Shown here one piece after another: positions 24,291 through 32,938 of a DNA stretch of 64,000 nucleotides. A program made the position numbers and the translations under genes. The stretch spans positions 31,271 to 95,270 of the forward strand of contig UQWL01000010.1 in assembly GCA_900544715.1 (NCBI GenBank), written 5' to 3'. Numbering within the stretch: the stretch's first letter is position 1; the number at the start of each line of letters is the position of its first letter. The stretch is from an uncultured Oscillospiraceae bacterium. Lineage in GTDB: Bacteria > Bacillota > Clostridia > Oscillospirales > Acutalibacteraceae. The notes under the pieces were generated by a model that was not told where the DNA came from, searched no databases, and worked only from the letters and a program-made list of their open reading frames with translations.

Positions 24291-25067
24291 TTATTCTTTA
24301 CAGGCGGTAAAAAACAGCCGTGGGAAGCGGAAGATCACCTCTCCATTTTGCCGCACCGGGTAGGCCTGCCTAATGCCGTCCAGCACCTCCTGCTCAAATG
24401 TCCGCTGCTCCTCTTCCGCCAGGCAGGCGAGATAAGGCCGCAGCCCCGTGCCGCGGTACCATTCCAAGATCGCCTGATAAGAGGGAAGCCGGTGATAATA
24501 AACCGTTTCCCACATGCTGAAATCAGAGGAGATCCCGCTGAGCAGGTCAAAATACTGCTCCGGCGCAAGCTGATAGAAAACACGCCGCTCCGGGAAACGC
24601 GCCCGCCATTCCGCTTTGGCTGCTATGCTCTCGATGATTCGATGAACCGGCTCCTTAAAATTGTTTGGCAGCTGCACCGCCAACATCCCGCCGGGCCTCA
24701 AAAGCTCCATCAGCCGGGGCAGAAGTGCTTCATGCTCCGGCACCCATTGCAAGCAGGCGTTGGAAAACACGAGATCGTAATCCGCACCGAGCGGAGTGAA
24801 ATCCTGCGTCACATCAAAAACGCGGAACGAAAGATCTGGGTTTTCAGCCCTTGCGGCCTGAATCATCTCCGTCGATTGATCGATCCCCAACACCTCGGCT
24901 TCCGGAAACCGTTGCTTGATCATCCGCGTGCTGTTGCCCGGGCCGCAGCCGATATCCAGCGCTTTATAGCATCCCTCTTCCAACGCAACCTTGGCCACAA
25001 GGTCGCGGGCAGGATACGTGCGTTCCGCCTCAAATTTTAAATATTGTTTCGCATCCCATTTGAGCAA
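24291..25067 (-). CDS. SAM-dependent methyltransferase, trans-aconitate methyltransferase-like
   Basis: A class I methyltransferase of about 258 residues. WDAKQYLKFEAERTYPARDL at the N-terminus and LDIGCGPGNSTRMIKQRFP (motif I), LGIDQSTEMIQAA and DLVFSNACLQWVPEH are typical of the trans-aconitate 2-methyltransferase (Tam) family, which methylates the toxic aconitate by-product. The TTG at 25067 has AAGGAG at good spacing; the GTG at 25076 directly abuts that site. It lies 44 bases behind a histidine kinase gene without a terminator between, so it may be the last gene of that transcript. Confidence 0.8.
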   Translation of the reverse strand: MLKWDAKQYLKFEAERTYPARDLVAKVALEEGCYKALDIGCGPGNSTRMIKQRFPEAEVLGIDQSTEMIQAARAENPDLSFRVFDVTQDFTPLGADYDLVFSNACLQWVPEHEALLPRLMELLRPGGMLAVQLPNNFKEPVHRIIESIAAKAEWRARFPERRVFYQLAPEQYFDLLSGISSDFSMWETVYYHRLPSYQAILEWYRGTGLRPYLACLAEEEQRTFEQEVLDGIRQAYPVRQNGEVIFRFPRLFFTACKE

Positions 25068-25111
25068 TGGAATCACTCCTTCTACCGGTTCTATCCTTCA
25101 TTCCGTTTTGG

Positions 25112-26119
25112 CTAGGTCACCTGATTAAATACCTTTAAAGAAAATGTGCTGCCCTGCCCCGGGCTGCTCTGAACGCTGATCTCACCGCCCTGCGCCCGTA
25201 GAATGGTGCGCGCCATGGCAAGGCCGATCCCGACGCTGTCCGGCGAGGCGTTTTTGCCCCTGTAAAACCGCTCGAACAGATGCGGCTGATCCTCTTTTGC
25301 AATGCCCTCGCCCGTATCTTTCACCGTAAAGAGCGCATAAAGCGGGTTTTGCCGGGCGGACACGGTAACAACGCCGCCCTTCGGCGTATGCTCTACACAG
25401 TTTTTCACCACGTTGAGCAGTGCCTCTGCAGTCCAGTTCAAATCACACTTCACACGCATCCCTTCCGGCGCGTCGATGCGCAGCGTCTGCTCCCGCAGCT
25501 CCGCCGCAATGGAGAGCGGCGTGCATGCCTTTTCCAGCACCGCGTGCGCTTCATGCAGTTCTGGATGGAACATAATCGCCCCCGCATCCAGCCGCGCGAG
25601 CTTCAGCAGGGAGGATACCAGCCACTCCAACCGATCAAGCTGCGCATGCAGCCCTCTCGAAAACTCCTCCCGGCGATCCGGGGGCAGATCGGGTGCCTGC
25701 AAAAGATCCGCCATCATCATCATGGAGGTCAGCGGCGTTTTCAACTGGTGCGAAATGTCGGACATGGAATCCGCCAGATGGGCTTTTTCCCTCAGCAGCC
25801 GCTGATTCTGCTCATTGAGGATGCGCGTTACCTTATGAATATCATTTTGGAGAATGCTCAGCTCGCCCTCGTCGTTATCCCGCACATCGAGCGAATAATC
25901 CCCCGCGCAGATGCGCTCCAGACATGCGCTCAGGTGGCGCAGGCGGCGGTGTTGCCGCAAGGCAAACACGCCCGCGCAAAGCGATAAAACGCCTCCTAAC
26001 AGCATGGAGAGGCACCCGGCCCGCCAATCAATCAGGAAGCCCAGGAGGCTCCCCACCGCTGTAGCCGTGAGCATGGCGGCCAAAAGGCGGCGCAGCTCAC
26101 GGTTGCGCAACATCTGCAT
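25112..26119 (-). CDS. Sensor histidine kinase (OmpR-partner type)
   Basis: A 335-residue kinase with two membrane helices close together (about 10-30 and 36-54), almost no extracellular loop, a HAMP-like linker, the HisKA box DISHQLKTPLTSMM (H124) and a HATPase domain with N-box NVVKNCVEHTPKGG and G-box VGIGLAMARTI. Intramembrane-sensing kinases of this shape often respond to envelope stress or antimicrobial peptides. Its presumed partner regulator is encoded at 27910-28611, but an alpha-glucosidase gene lies between the two on the same strand. GAGGGGAAG stands before ATG 26119. Confidence 0.88.
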   Translation of the reverse strand: MQMLRNRELRRLLAAMLTATAVGSLLGFLIDWRAGCLSMLLGGVLSLCAGVFALRQHRRLRHLSACLERICAGDYSLDVRDNDEGELSILQNDIHKVTRILNEQNQRLLREKAHLADSMSDISHQLKTPLTSMMMMADLLQAPDLPPDRREEFSRGLHAQLDRLEWLVSSLLKLARLDAGAIMFHPELHEAHAVLEKACTPLSIAAELREQTLRIDAPEGMRVKCDLNWTAEALLNVVKNCVEHTPKGGVVTVSARQNPLYALFTVKDTGEGIAKEDQPHLFERFYRGKNASPDSVGIGLAMARTILRAQGGEISVQSSPGQGSTFSLKVFNQVT

Positions 26120-26143
26120 GTGAATCTTCCCCTCTCTCGCCGA

Positions 26144-27805
26144 TCAATCCATGCACAATTCCCACACCATGCTGGCACAGGGCGCAAGGCGAATTGTTTC
26201 TGCAAGCACGGGCGGAGTGTCCACATTGCTCAGCAAAAGCTGTGCGCCGCCCGTGCAGAGCTCCGCAGGGATTTTGAAACGCACCGGCTTCGGCGACAGG
26301 CTGCATACAACCAAAAGCTGCCGGCCTTCGAGCCGCCGGGCAAAAGCAAACACCGCTTTCTCCTGCTCGCCGATGGGCACAAATGCGCCATCCCGCACGA
26401 CGTCGGCATATCTTTTGCGCAGTGCCAATGCCTTTTGATAAAAACGGAATACGGAATTGGAATCTTGCAGCTGTGCGGCGGCATTGATCTCCCGGTAATT
26501 TTCATTGATTTTCATCCATGGCGTGCCGCTTGTAAAGCCTGCGTTTGCCGCGTCGCTCCACTGCATGGGGGTGCGGGCGTTGTCTCGTGCATATCGCTGC
26601 AAATATGTTTCCGTGAAATGCGCGACAATTTTGCCAAAGGGCTTTCGGCGGGCTGCCTCCAATTGATTGACGGACTGAATATCGCGGTAATCCGCGCTCG
26701 TAAACGGGCAGTTGGTCATGCCAAGCTCCTGCCCCTGATAGATAAAAGGCGTGCCCTTTTGAAACAGCAAAGAAACCGCGAGGCTCTTCGCGGCCGCCGC
26801 GCGATGCGCCCCCGCCGGTGCAAACCGCGGCAGGCTCCTTGCCTGATCGTGGTTCTCATAGTATAACGCGCCCCAGGAATGCTCCGGCAACTCCTGCCAA
26901 CGAAACAGGATGCGCTTCCAGCGGCGCAGATCGGTGGTTTTCTGGTTGTAGGCGCAAACGGCCCGCGCACCCACATGCTCAAAGTGAAAAAGCATATCCA
27001 AAAGGCCCGCGCCCTCGCGCGTAATCTCGCAGGCACGGCCAAAATCAATGCCCGCCGCCTCGCCGACAATCATCGTGTCAAATTGGTTGAAGGAGCGTTC
27101 GGAAAGCTCCTGCATATATTGTTTCCAGTGCGGGCCGACCACAACGTCATCCTGCGATGCGTGATATAAATCTTCAGGCTTTGAAATATAGGTGATCACG
27201 TCGCATCGGAAGCCGTCCACTCCTTTTTCCAGCCAATCGTTACAGATGGCCGCCACTTCCTCGCGCACTTTTGGATTGTCCCAGTTCAAATCTGGCTGCT
27301 TCCTGCTGAATAGATGCAGGTAGAACTGCCCGGTTGCTTCCTCATATTCCCACGCTGAGCCGCCAAAGCAGGCGCGCCAATTGTTGGGCGGATTTTTTTT
27401 GCCCGGCCCGGTGCCGTCGCGCCAGATATAATAGTCCCTGTATGGGTTGGTTCGATCCTTCCGGCTCTCCTGAAACCACGGGTGCTCATCCGATGTGTGA
27501 TTGACGACCAAATCCATCAGCACCTTGATCCCACGGCTGTGAAAAGCCTCCAGCATCTTCTCCCAATCCGCCAGGGTGCCAAATTCATCCATGATATCAC
27601 GATAATCGCTGATATCGTAGCCGTTGTCGTCGTTCGGCGATTTGTAGCAGGGCGACAGCCACACGGCGTCTATTCCGAGTCCCTTCAGATAATCGGCCTT
27701 TTGCAAAATGCCATTTAAATCACCAACTCCGTCGCCGTTGGAATCCAGAAAGCTGCGCGGATAAATCTGATAAACAACCGCGTCTTTATACCATCTCGTT
27801 TTCAT
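26144..27805 (-). CDS. GH13 alpha-glucosidase (oligo-1,6-glucosidase type)
   Basis: This 553-residue cytoplasmic enzyme hydrolyses short alpha-glucosides such as isomaltose, maltose or sucrose. The four GH13 regions are present: DLVVNHTSDEHPWF, GFRCDVIT with the nucleophile aspartate, IVGEAAG with the acid/base glutamate, and YENHDQARS. The QPDLNWDNPKVREEV sequence is typical of the oligo-1,6-glucosidase subfamily. There is no signal peptide. ATG 27805 follows GGAG. It stands 104 bases after the response regulator and 24 bases before the kinase gene, so a metabolic gene is embedded in a two-component operon. Confidence 0.93.
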   Translation of the reverse strand: MKTRWYKDAVVYQIYPRSFLDSNGDGVGDLNGILQKADYLKGLGIDAVWLSPCYKSPNDDNGYDISDYRDIMDEFGTLADWEKMLEAFHSRGIKVLMDLVVNHTSDEHPWFQESRKDRTNPYRDYYIWRDGTGPGKKNPPNNWRACFGGSAWEYEEATGQFYLHLFSRKQPDLNWDNPKVREEVAAICNDWLEKGVDGFRCDVITYISKPEDLYHASQDDVVVGPHWKQYMQELSERSFNQFDTMIVGEAAGIDFGRACEITREGAGLLDMLFHFEHVGARAVCAYNQKTTDLRRWKRILFRWQELPEHSWGALYYENHDQARSLPRFAPAGAHRAAAAKSLAVSLLFQKGTPFIYQGQELGMTNCPFTSADYRDIQSVNQLEAARRKPFGKIVAHFTETYLQRYARDNARTPMQWSDAANAGFTSGTPWMKINENYREINAAAQLQDSNSVFRFYQKALALRKRYADVVRDGAFVPIGEQEKAVFAFARRLEGRQLLVVCSLSPKPVRFKIPAELCTGGAQLLLSNVDTPPVLAETIRLAPCASMVWELCMD

Positions 27806-27909
27806 AGCGTCTCTTGCTCCTAAATCAATTGATGTTTTTGGGCAACAGTGGTTTTCAGCGCCGTCGATGCCAAACCCGCCCCGTTTCAAAGGCGTTCAAA
27901 ATGAACAGG

Positions 27910-28611
27910 CTACCTTTCCTCTGCATTTTTCGGGTTGCCTACGGCCCGGTAGCCCAGCCCGCGCACCGTTTGAATCAACCGCGGATTCTGCGGATCGTCC
28001 TCCAGTTTTTCCCGCAGCCGCTTGATGTAAACGGTCAGCGTGTTATCATTGACGAAATCGCCCGCCGCATCCCAAATGCTTTCCAGCAGTTGCCCGCGAG
28101 TGAGCGTTTGCCCTTCATTGGAGGCAAGCGTCAATAGCAACCGGTATTCCAGCGCTGTGAGCAAAATCTCCTGCCCGCCCCGCATCACGCGTGCCTGAGC
28201 CGGATAAATCCGTACATCGCCCAACCGAATCGCTTCCGTATCCGTGCTGCCCCGGCGGCGCAGCACGTTTTTGATGCGCGCCATCAGCTCTCGGACGCGG
28301 AAAGGTTTCGTCACATAATCATCCGCTCCCATCTCAAGGCCCATCACCACGTTTACCTCATCATCACACGCGGTGAGGAAGATTACAGGGGTTTCCCCCC
28401 TGGCCCGCAATGCCCGGCAAACGTCATAACCGCTGCCATCCGGCAGCATCAGGTCGAGGATGGCGAGATCAAACAGCTCCCGCTCCGCCGCCAATTTGCC
28501 GCCTATGGCATCCGGCACATGGCGCACGGCATAGCCCTCCTGCTCCAGCGCATAGATGAGCCCCACAGCGATTGTACGGTCATCCTCCACCAACAAAATA
28601 CGCATCGTCAT
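27910..28611 (-). CDS. OmpR-family response regulator
   Basis: A 233-residue regulator with a receiver domain (LLVEDD at the N-terminus, phospho-accepting D53 in LAILDLMLPDG, conserved lysine in YVTKPF) and a winged-helix C-terminal domain ending with the recognition region NDNTLTVYIKRLREKLEDDP and IQTVRGLGYR. The start may be the ATG at 28611 or that at 28605. It probably pairs with the kinase at 25112-26119. Confidence 0.9.
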   Translation of the reverse strand: MTMRILLVEDDRTIAVGLIYALEQEGYAVRHVPDAIGGKLAAERELFDLAILDLMLPDGSGYDVCRALRARGETPVIFLTACDDEVNVVMGLEMGADDYVTKPFRVRELMARIKNVLRRRGSTDTEAIRLGDVRIYPAQARVMRGGQEILLTALEYRLLLTLASNEGQTLTRGQLLESIWDAAGDFVNDNTLTVYIKRLREKLEDDPQNPRLIQTVRGLGYRAVGNPKNAEER

Positions 28612-28686
28612 CCGCCCCCATCTGTTCCATCTGAATAAAGTATAGCATATTTTCCGACCGGCTGCATGACAATCCAGTCATATCAG

Positions 28687-28719
28687 CAAAACGCCCGCGG
28701 GTTTGATCCCGCGGGCGTT
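28687..28719 (-). terminator. Terminator of proS
   Basis: Perfect 12-base arms AACGCCCGCGGG (28690-28701) and CCCGCGGGCGTT (28708-28719) with a six-base loop, 37 bases beyond the proS stop. Only TTTGCTG follows on the minus strand, so the U-run is short. Confidence 0.7.
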
Positions 28720-28755
28720 GGCCTTTCTGCTCTGTTGTCTGACATCTGAACGCTG

Positions 28756-30192
28756 TTAATACGCCTTGCCCCAGTAGAGCATATGCTTTGCGGGCTTCCC
28801 GCAGCAAACGCAGGTATCGGCAATCTGCTCCTGCGCAAAGGGGATGCAGCGGGAGGTTACGCCCGCCTCCTCTTTCAACGCTTCCTCACAGGCGAGGTCG
28901 CCGCACCACATGGCCTTGATAAAGCCTGGCTTATGCTCCGCAAGGTCTTTGAGCTCCTCCAGCGTTTTGGCGCTGTAGGTCATCTCCTCACGTCGGGCGA
29001 GCGCTTTTTCATAGAGCCCGGCGCGCACGATCTCGAGCTGCTCTGCAATGGCCGCTTCGAGGTGATCGAGAGAGACGAAGGTTTTTTCGCGGTTATCACG
29101 CCGCACCAGCACGCACTGGTTGTTGGCAATATCCTTCGGGCCGATCTCCAGCCGCAGCGGCACGCCCTTCATCTCGTATTCCGCAAACTTCCAGCCAGCG
29201 GAATTATCACTGTCATCCACCTTGACACGGAAGGATTGCGCGAGGCGGTCACGCAGCTCCATCGCCTTGTCGAGCACGCCCTCCTTATGCATCGCAATCG
29301 GCAGGATCACCACCTGCACGGGCGCGACGGCGGGTGGCAGAACGAGGCCGTTGTTATCGCCATGCGTCATGATAATGGCGCCAATGATGCGGCTGGACAT
29401 CCCCCAGGAGGTCTGGTGCGGATATTGGAGCGTGTTGTCGCGCCCGGTGAACTGGATATCAAACGCACGGGCAAAGCCGTCGCCAAAATAATGGCTTGTG
29501 CCGCTCTGGAGGGCCTTGCCATCGTGCATAAGGGCTTCAATGGTATAAGTTGCCTCCGCGCCGGCAAACTTCTCCTTATCCGTTTTGCGGCCTTTTATGA
29601 CGGGGATCGCCAGGTCGTGCTCGCAGAAATCCGCGTAGACGTTGAGCATACGCTCCGTCTCCTCCACCGCCTCCTGTGCGGTCTCATGCATCGTGTGGCC
29701 TTCCTGCCAGAAAAATTCCATCGTGCGCAAAAACGGCCGCGTCGTCTTTTCCCAGCGCACAACGGAACACCACTGGTTATAGAGCTTGGGCAGATCGCGG
29801 TAGGAGTGGATGACCTGCGCATAGTGGTCGCAGAAGAGCGTTTCGCTCGTGGGCCGCACGCAGAGCCGCTCCTGAAGCTGTTCCGCGCCGCCGTGGGTCA
29901 CCCACGCCACCTCAGGTGCAAAGCCCTCCACATGATCCTTTTCCTTTTGGAGCAGGCTTTCCGGGATAAACATCGGCATCATCACATTCTCATGCCCCAG
30001 CGCCTTAAAGCGCCGATCGAGGTTATCGCGGATATTCTCCCACAGCGCCGTGCCGTAAGGTCGCACTACCATGCAGCCGCGCACGCAGGAATAGGAGGCA
30101 AGCTCCGCTTTCTTCACAACGTCCGTATACCACTTGGCGAAATCTTCCTCCATGGAGGTAATTTCCTCCACCATTTTCTTCTGCTCTGCCAT
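28756..30192 (-). CDS. proS: Prolyl-tRNA synthetase, archaeal/eukaryote-like short type
   Basis: The 478-residue class II synthetase that charges tRNA-Pro. It is the ProS type without the editing insertion: motif 1 around RGCMVVRPYGTALWENI, motif 2 with CVRPTSETLFCDHYA and WCSVVRWE, motif 3 GMSSRIIGAIIMTHGDNNG, an anticodon-binding domain, and a C-terminal cysteine-rich zinc-type tail (MWCGDLACEE ... CVCCGKPAKHMLYWGKAY) ending in tyrosine. It has its own strong promoter and no T-box leader, although many clostridial synthetase genes have one. Confidence 0.95.
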   Translation of the reverse strand: MAEQKKMVEEITSMEEDFAKWYTDVVKKAELASYSCVRGCMVVRPYGTALWENIRDNLDRRFKALGHENVMMPMFIPESLLQKEKDHVEGFAPEVAWVTHGGAEQLQERLCVRPTSETLFCDHYAQVIHSYRDLPKLYNQWCSVVRWEKTTRPFLRTMEFFWQEGHTMHETAQEAVEETERMLNVYADFCEHDLAIPVIKGRKTDKEKFAGAEATYTIEALMHDGKALQSGTSHYFGDGFARAFDIQFTGRDNTLQYPHQTSWGMSSRIIGAIIMTHGDNNGLVLPPAVAPVQVVILPIAMHKEGVLDKAMELRDRLAQSFRVKVDDSDNSAGWKFAEYEMKGVPLRLEIGPKDIANNQCVLVRRDNREKTFVSLDHLEAAIAEQLEIVRAGLYEKALARREEMTYSAKTLEELKDLAEHKPGFIKAMWCGDLACEEALKEEAGVTSRCIPFAQEQIADTCVCCGKPAKHMLYWGKAY

Positions 30193-30246
30193 CTTCCAAA
30201 AAACCGCCTTTCCAGGGATTTCGATATAAAATTACTCGTAGAATTC

Positions 30247-30275
30247 ATTATAGTAATCCCCGGCGGATTTTTCAA
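30247..30275 (-). promoter_or_regulatory. proS: Promoter of proS
   Basis: On the minus strand, TTGAAA (30275-30270), 17 bases, and a perfect TATAAT (30252-30247). The transcript start is near 30240, giving a leader of about 48 bases, too short for a T-box. Confidence 0.75.
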
Positions 30276-30426
30276 GTTTTTTCGGCGGGAAGGGCGGCGT
30301 TTTCGGTGCAGATAGGGAAGGAAGCGCGGCAAAACGGCGCCACGCTTCTTGAGCGGCCTACATATACAAATTTTCTCCTGTGCCCGGCCTAGATTGGAAC
30401 CCACTGCCCCGGCGGCCCAAGGAAAA

Positions 30427-30454
30427 GGCGGCGTGTTCCTTTCAACACGCCGCC
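30427..30454 (-). terminator. Stem-loop terminator after the GPH transporter gene
   Basis: Perfect 11-base arms GGCGGCGTGTT/AACACGCCGCC with a six-base loop, 25 bases past the stop at 30479. The minus strand continues CCTTTTCC, a modest U-run. Confidence 0.65.
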
Positions 30455-30478
30455 CCTTAACCTCCACTTTTCAGCCAT

Positions 30479-32746
30479 TCAAGTACCAGCAAGCACATTT
30501 TGCTGCTTGACCTGCTCATAGCGAGCCTGTAGTTCATCCAGACGCCCGTAGTTTTCCGCCTGCTTCACCAGCGTCATCGCGTTCGTATATGGTTTCATGC
30601 AGCGTGAATAGATTGATTGCTCCCTGAGAGCTGCGCTTATCTCCCGCTTTTTCTTTAAGAGATCCAAGAAAGAGGTGGTCGGCCTATTTTCAGCTTCTTC
30701 GAGCCGTTTCGAATCCGGCTCGGACAGGCCGTTCGGGTAGTATTTGTGACTCAGCTTCTGTGCGATACGAACAGCCCGTGCGAGCTCTTTCAAGTCGTTG
30801 CGCATCATACGCTCTTCCGGAGACTTTTTGCCCAGTTCTTTCACCTGTGCGGATATCTTCTCCGGCTCCAGCCGCAGCGCTCCATCAAGCCCTAAAGCGA
30901 CAAGCTGTTTCGCCTGCACAACCTGATTTTGATACCTTTGCGTTTCAAACTTTCGCATCTCTTCCATGACGAAAGGCGCATTGGCAATTTCACGATTACG
31001 CTCCCGAACCTCCCGGCAGAGCTGCCGCGCCTGCTTGATAGCTGCCCTGCGCTGCTCCAGATGCGGCGTTAGCCTCGCCTGCCGGAGGGCCTGTTTACGC
31101 TGCTGCTTCTCCGCCTTTGCCCCATGCGGCATCGCCTTTGCCGCAGCGATACGCTCCTTGCGTTCCGGCTTTTCCTCCGGCGCAATTCTCGGCAGTTTCT
31201 TCGCCGCCCTGATTTTCTCTTTGGGGATAGGAGACTGCTGCTCTTGTTCAAGCTGTGCGGAGGTGTTAATCATCTCCATAACTCCAACAAGCTCTTCATC
31301 ATCAAGCACATCGTTTCCGTAATCGTCAAACATCGCACGGATACGAAGCACCTTGACCATGCCGCGATGTTTTTCCTCCGTCAGATCGTAAAACAGATAA
31401 GGAATTACATTGAGAATAGCGCCCACTACCGATGCGACGATCAGCACACGGAAAATGTTATTGCGAATCGTGGCATCCTTTAAAACCGTATAATCCGTAT
31501 TCAGCCCGCACATTCTGTACAGCGCCGGCACCACATAGCCTGTGCCAAAGCCAATCACCGTGCCAATGATGCCGACTACGTTAAACATCCCATCGATCCG
31601 CTCGCCGGTTTTCCACTGCTGATAGTCCTTCATATCCGCCTGGATACCGGGGTTATAAATATTGCCGAATACATTAATGAAATTGTTGACAAAGCAAATC
31701 GCAATGACCAGCCATATATTTGTAAAGGTAGGGTACAGAACAAGGAGAAGGAATATGTTAGCGATGTTGCACCAGATCAATAAATTACGCTTGCCAAACC
31801 GGCGAACCGCCAGCGGCGCGACCAGCATTGCCCATAGGGCGGCGTTTCCAATCACGGTATTCACAACGCCGAGCCAGCCCTGTTTTTCTGGCATCGCGTA
31901 GATAAACGTCCAGGATAAAATGGTCAGATAAGCGCTCTCCAGAAAGCCGATCCAAGTGGCGACATTTGTGATCCAGAAGTATTTATTCTGTGCAACGCTG
32001 CGGACTGCATCCATAAACCGGATAGACCGATCCTGGGTTTTGGAATAAATAATCCGTTCCTTGGTTTTCAAAATCACACGTGAGAGAATTAGGCCCAAGA
32101 TCGTAAAGACCGGATAGATAATTCGATAGGTTCGTATATTATCCAGCCCGCCCGTAAACGTTGCAAGCATTGGAATAAACAGATTGGCGATGCTTGGCGC
32201 GAATGAAAACACAATCTGGCCGATGGAGATGATATCTGTCCGTTCTTCCGAATCCGGAGATAACACCTGGAGAAGCATGCTATATGCTTCCAGGAAAAAA
32301 GGGCTAAAGCAGTTTATCAACATAAAGCAGAGCTGAACCGCTATAACCTTCGTCATATAATCCATATGCTCATAGGGCAACCACACAAATAAAATCGAGG
32401 CCGCCACTGTTGGATAGCCCATCCATTTCAGCCAAGGATGAAATTTTCCATCCTTGGATTTGGTGTTATCAAACAGATAAGAACGCACCATGGTGACAAA
32501 AAAGCCAAAAATGCAGGCAATAATATTCATCGCTTGCAGATGCATCGGATCTATCTGAAGGGAAGCACCGACGATCAGATTCCCCGCCGATAGGCCAATG
32601 GCTGAAGCCAACGCCGTTGCAAAATAGACGCCCATCCCGCCAACACCGTAGCAGGCAATTTCTTTAAACGGCACGTTCCGCCCCGGAGCAGGTTCACTCC
32701 AATACTTTTTTGCATTTTGTAAAAATTCTCCGATTTTTCCCTTCAA
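30479..32746 (-). CDS. GPH-type MFS sugar transporter with long cytoplasmic C-terminal extension
   Basis: About 755 residues. The first 470 form a 12-helix major facilitator of the glycoside-pentoside-hexuronide:cation symporter type (MelB-like), with segments such as IACYGVGGMGVYFATALAS and GIQADMKDYQQWKTGERIDGMF. The remaining roughly 280 residues are highly charged and helical, rich in Lys, Arg, Glu and Ala, and look like a coiled-coil cytoplasmic domain; normal family members end near residue 480. The start is set at the TTG at 32746 (AGGA nine bases upstream), because the ATG at 32788 overlaps the -10 of the only good promoter. It is transcribed alone; the substrate is unknown, with a hexuronide or alpha-glucoside plausible. 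Confidence 0.85.
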   Translation of the reverse strand: MKGKIGEFLQNAKKYWSEPAPGRNVPFKEIACYGVGGMGVYFATALASAIGLSAGNLIVGASLQIDPMHLQAMNIIACIFGFFVTMVRSYLFDNTKSKDGKFHPWLKWMGYPTVAASILFVWLPYEHMDYMTKVIAVQLCFMLINCFSPFFLEAYSMLLQVLSPDSEERTDIISIGQIVFSFAPSIANLFIPMLATFTGGLDNIRTYRIIYPVFTILGLILSRVILKTKERIIYSKTQDRSIRFMDAVRSVAQNKYFWITNVATWIGFLESAYLTILSWTFIYAMPEKQGWLGVVNTVIGNAALWAMLVAPLAVRRFGKRNLLIWCNIANIFLLLVLYPTFTNIWLVIAICFVNNFINVFGNIYNPGIQADMKDYQQWKTGERIDGMFNVVGIIGTVIGFGTGYVVPALYRMCGLNTDYTVLKDATIRNNIFRVLIVASVVGAILNVIPYLFYDLTEEKHRGMVKVLRIRAMFDDYGNDVLDDEELVGVMEMINTSAQLEQEQQSPIPKEKIRAAKKLPRIAPEEKPERKERIAAAKAMPHGAKAEKQQRKQALRQARLTPHLEQRRAAIKQARQLCREVRERNREIANAPFVMEEMRKFETQRYQNQVVQAKQLVALGLDGALRLEPEKISAQVKELGKKSPEERMMRNDLKELARAVRIAQKLSHKYYPNGLSEPDSKRLEEAENRPTTSFLDLLKKKREISAALREQSIYSRCMKPYTNAMTLVKQAENYGRLDELQARYEQVKQQNVLAGT

Positions 32747-32783
32747 TTCTTCAAATCCTCTCTTTGTTTTATAACTGATTATT

Positions 32784-32812
32784 ACCATACACTACCGAGA
32801 TATATCTGTCAA
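32784..32812 (-). promoter_or_regulatory. Promoter of the GPH transporter gene
   Basis: Consensus TTGACA (32812-32807), 17 bases, TATGGT (32789-32784) on the minus strand. The expected transcript start near 32777 lies downstream of the ATG at 32788 and upstream of the TTG at 32746. Confidence 0.65.
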
Positions 32813-32870
32813 TAAAAACGCTTATTCCCCATTATATCTACCTGTAGGCATCAGATGGGTCATTACAGCT

Positions 32871-32911
32871 AAAAAACACGGAAGAGCGGGCCGGGCCGCA
32901 CTCTGCCGTGT
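32871..32911 (-). terminator. Terminator of the regulator-kinase-FemAB operon
   Basis: On the minus strand ACACGG (32911-32906) pairs with CCGTGT (32881-32876) around a GC-rich, nearly complementary inner stem, followed by TTTTTT. Confidence 0.85.
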
Positions 32912-32938
32912 GAGTTAATTAGAAGATCCTTATATACC

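Noticed and set aside
30193..30478. T-box riboswitch before proS
   Set aside because: No T-box sequence (AGGGTGGNACCGCG-like) is present on the minus strand and the promoter leaves only about 48 bases of leader.
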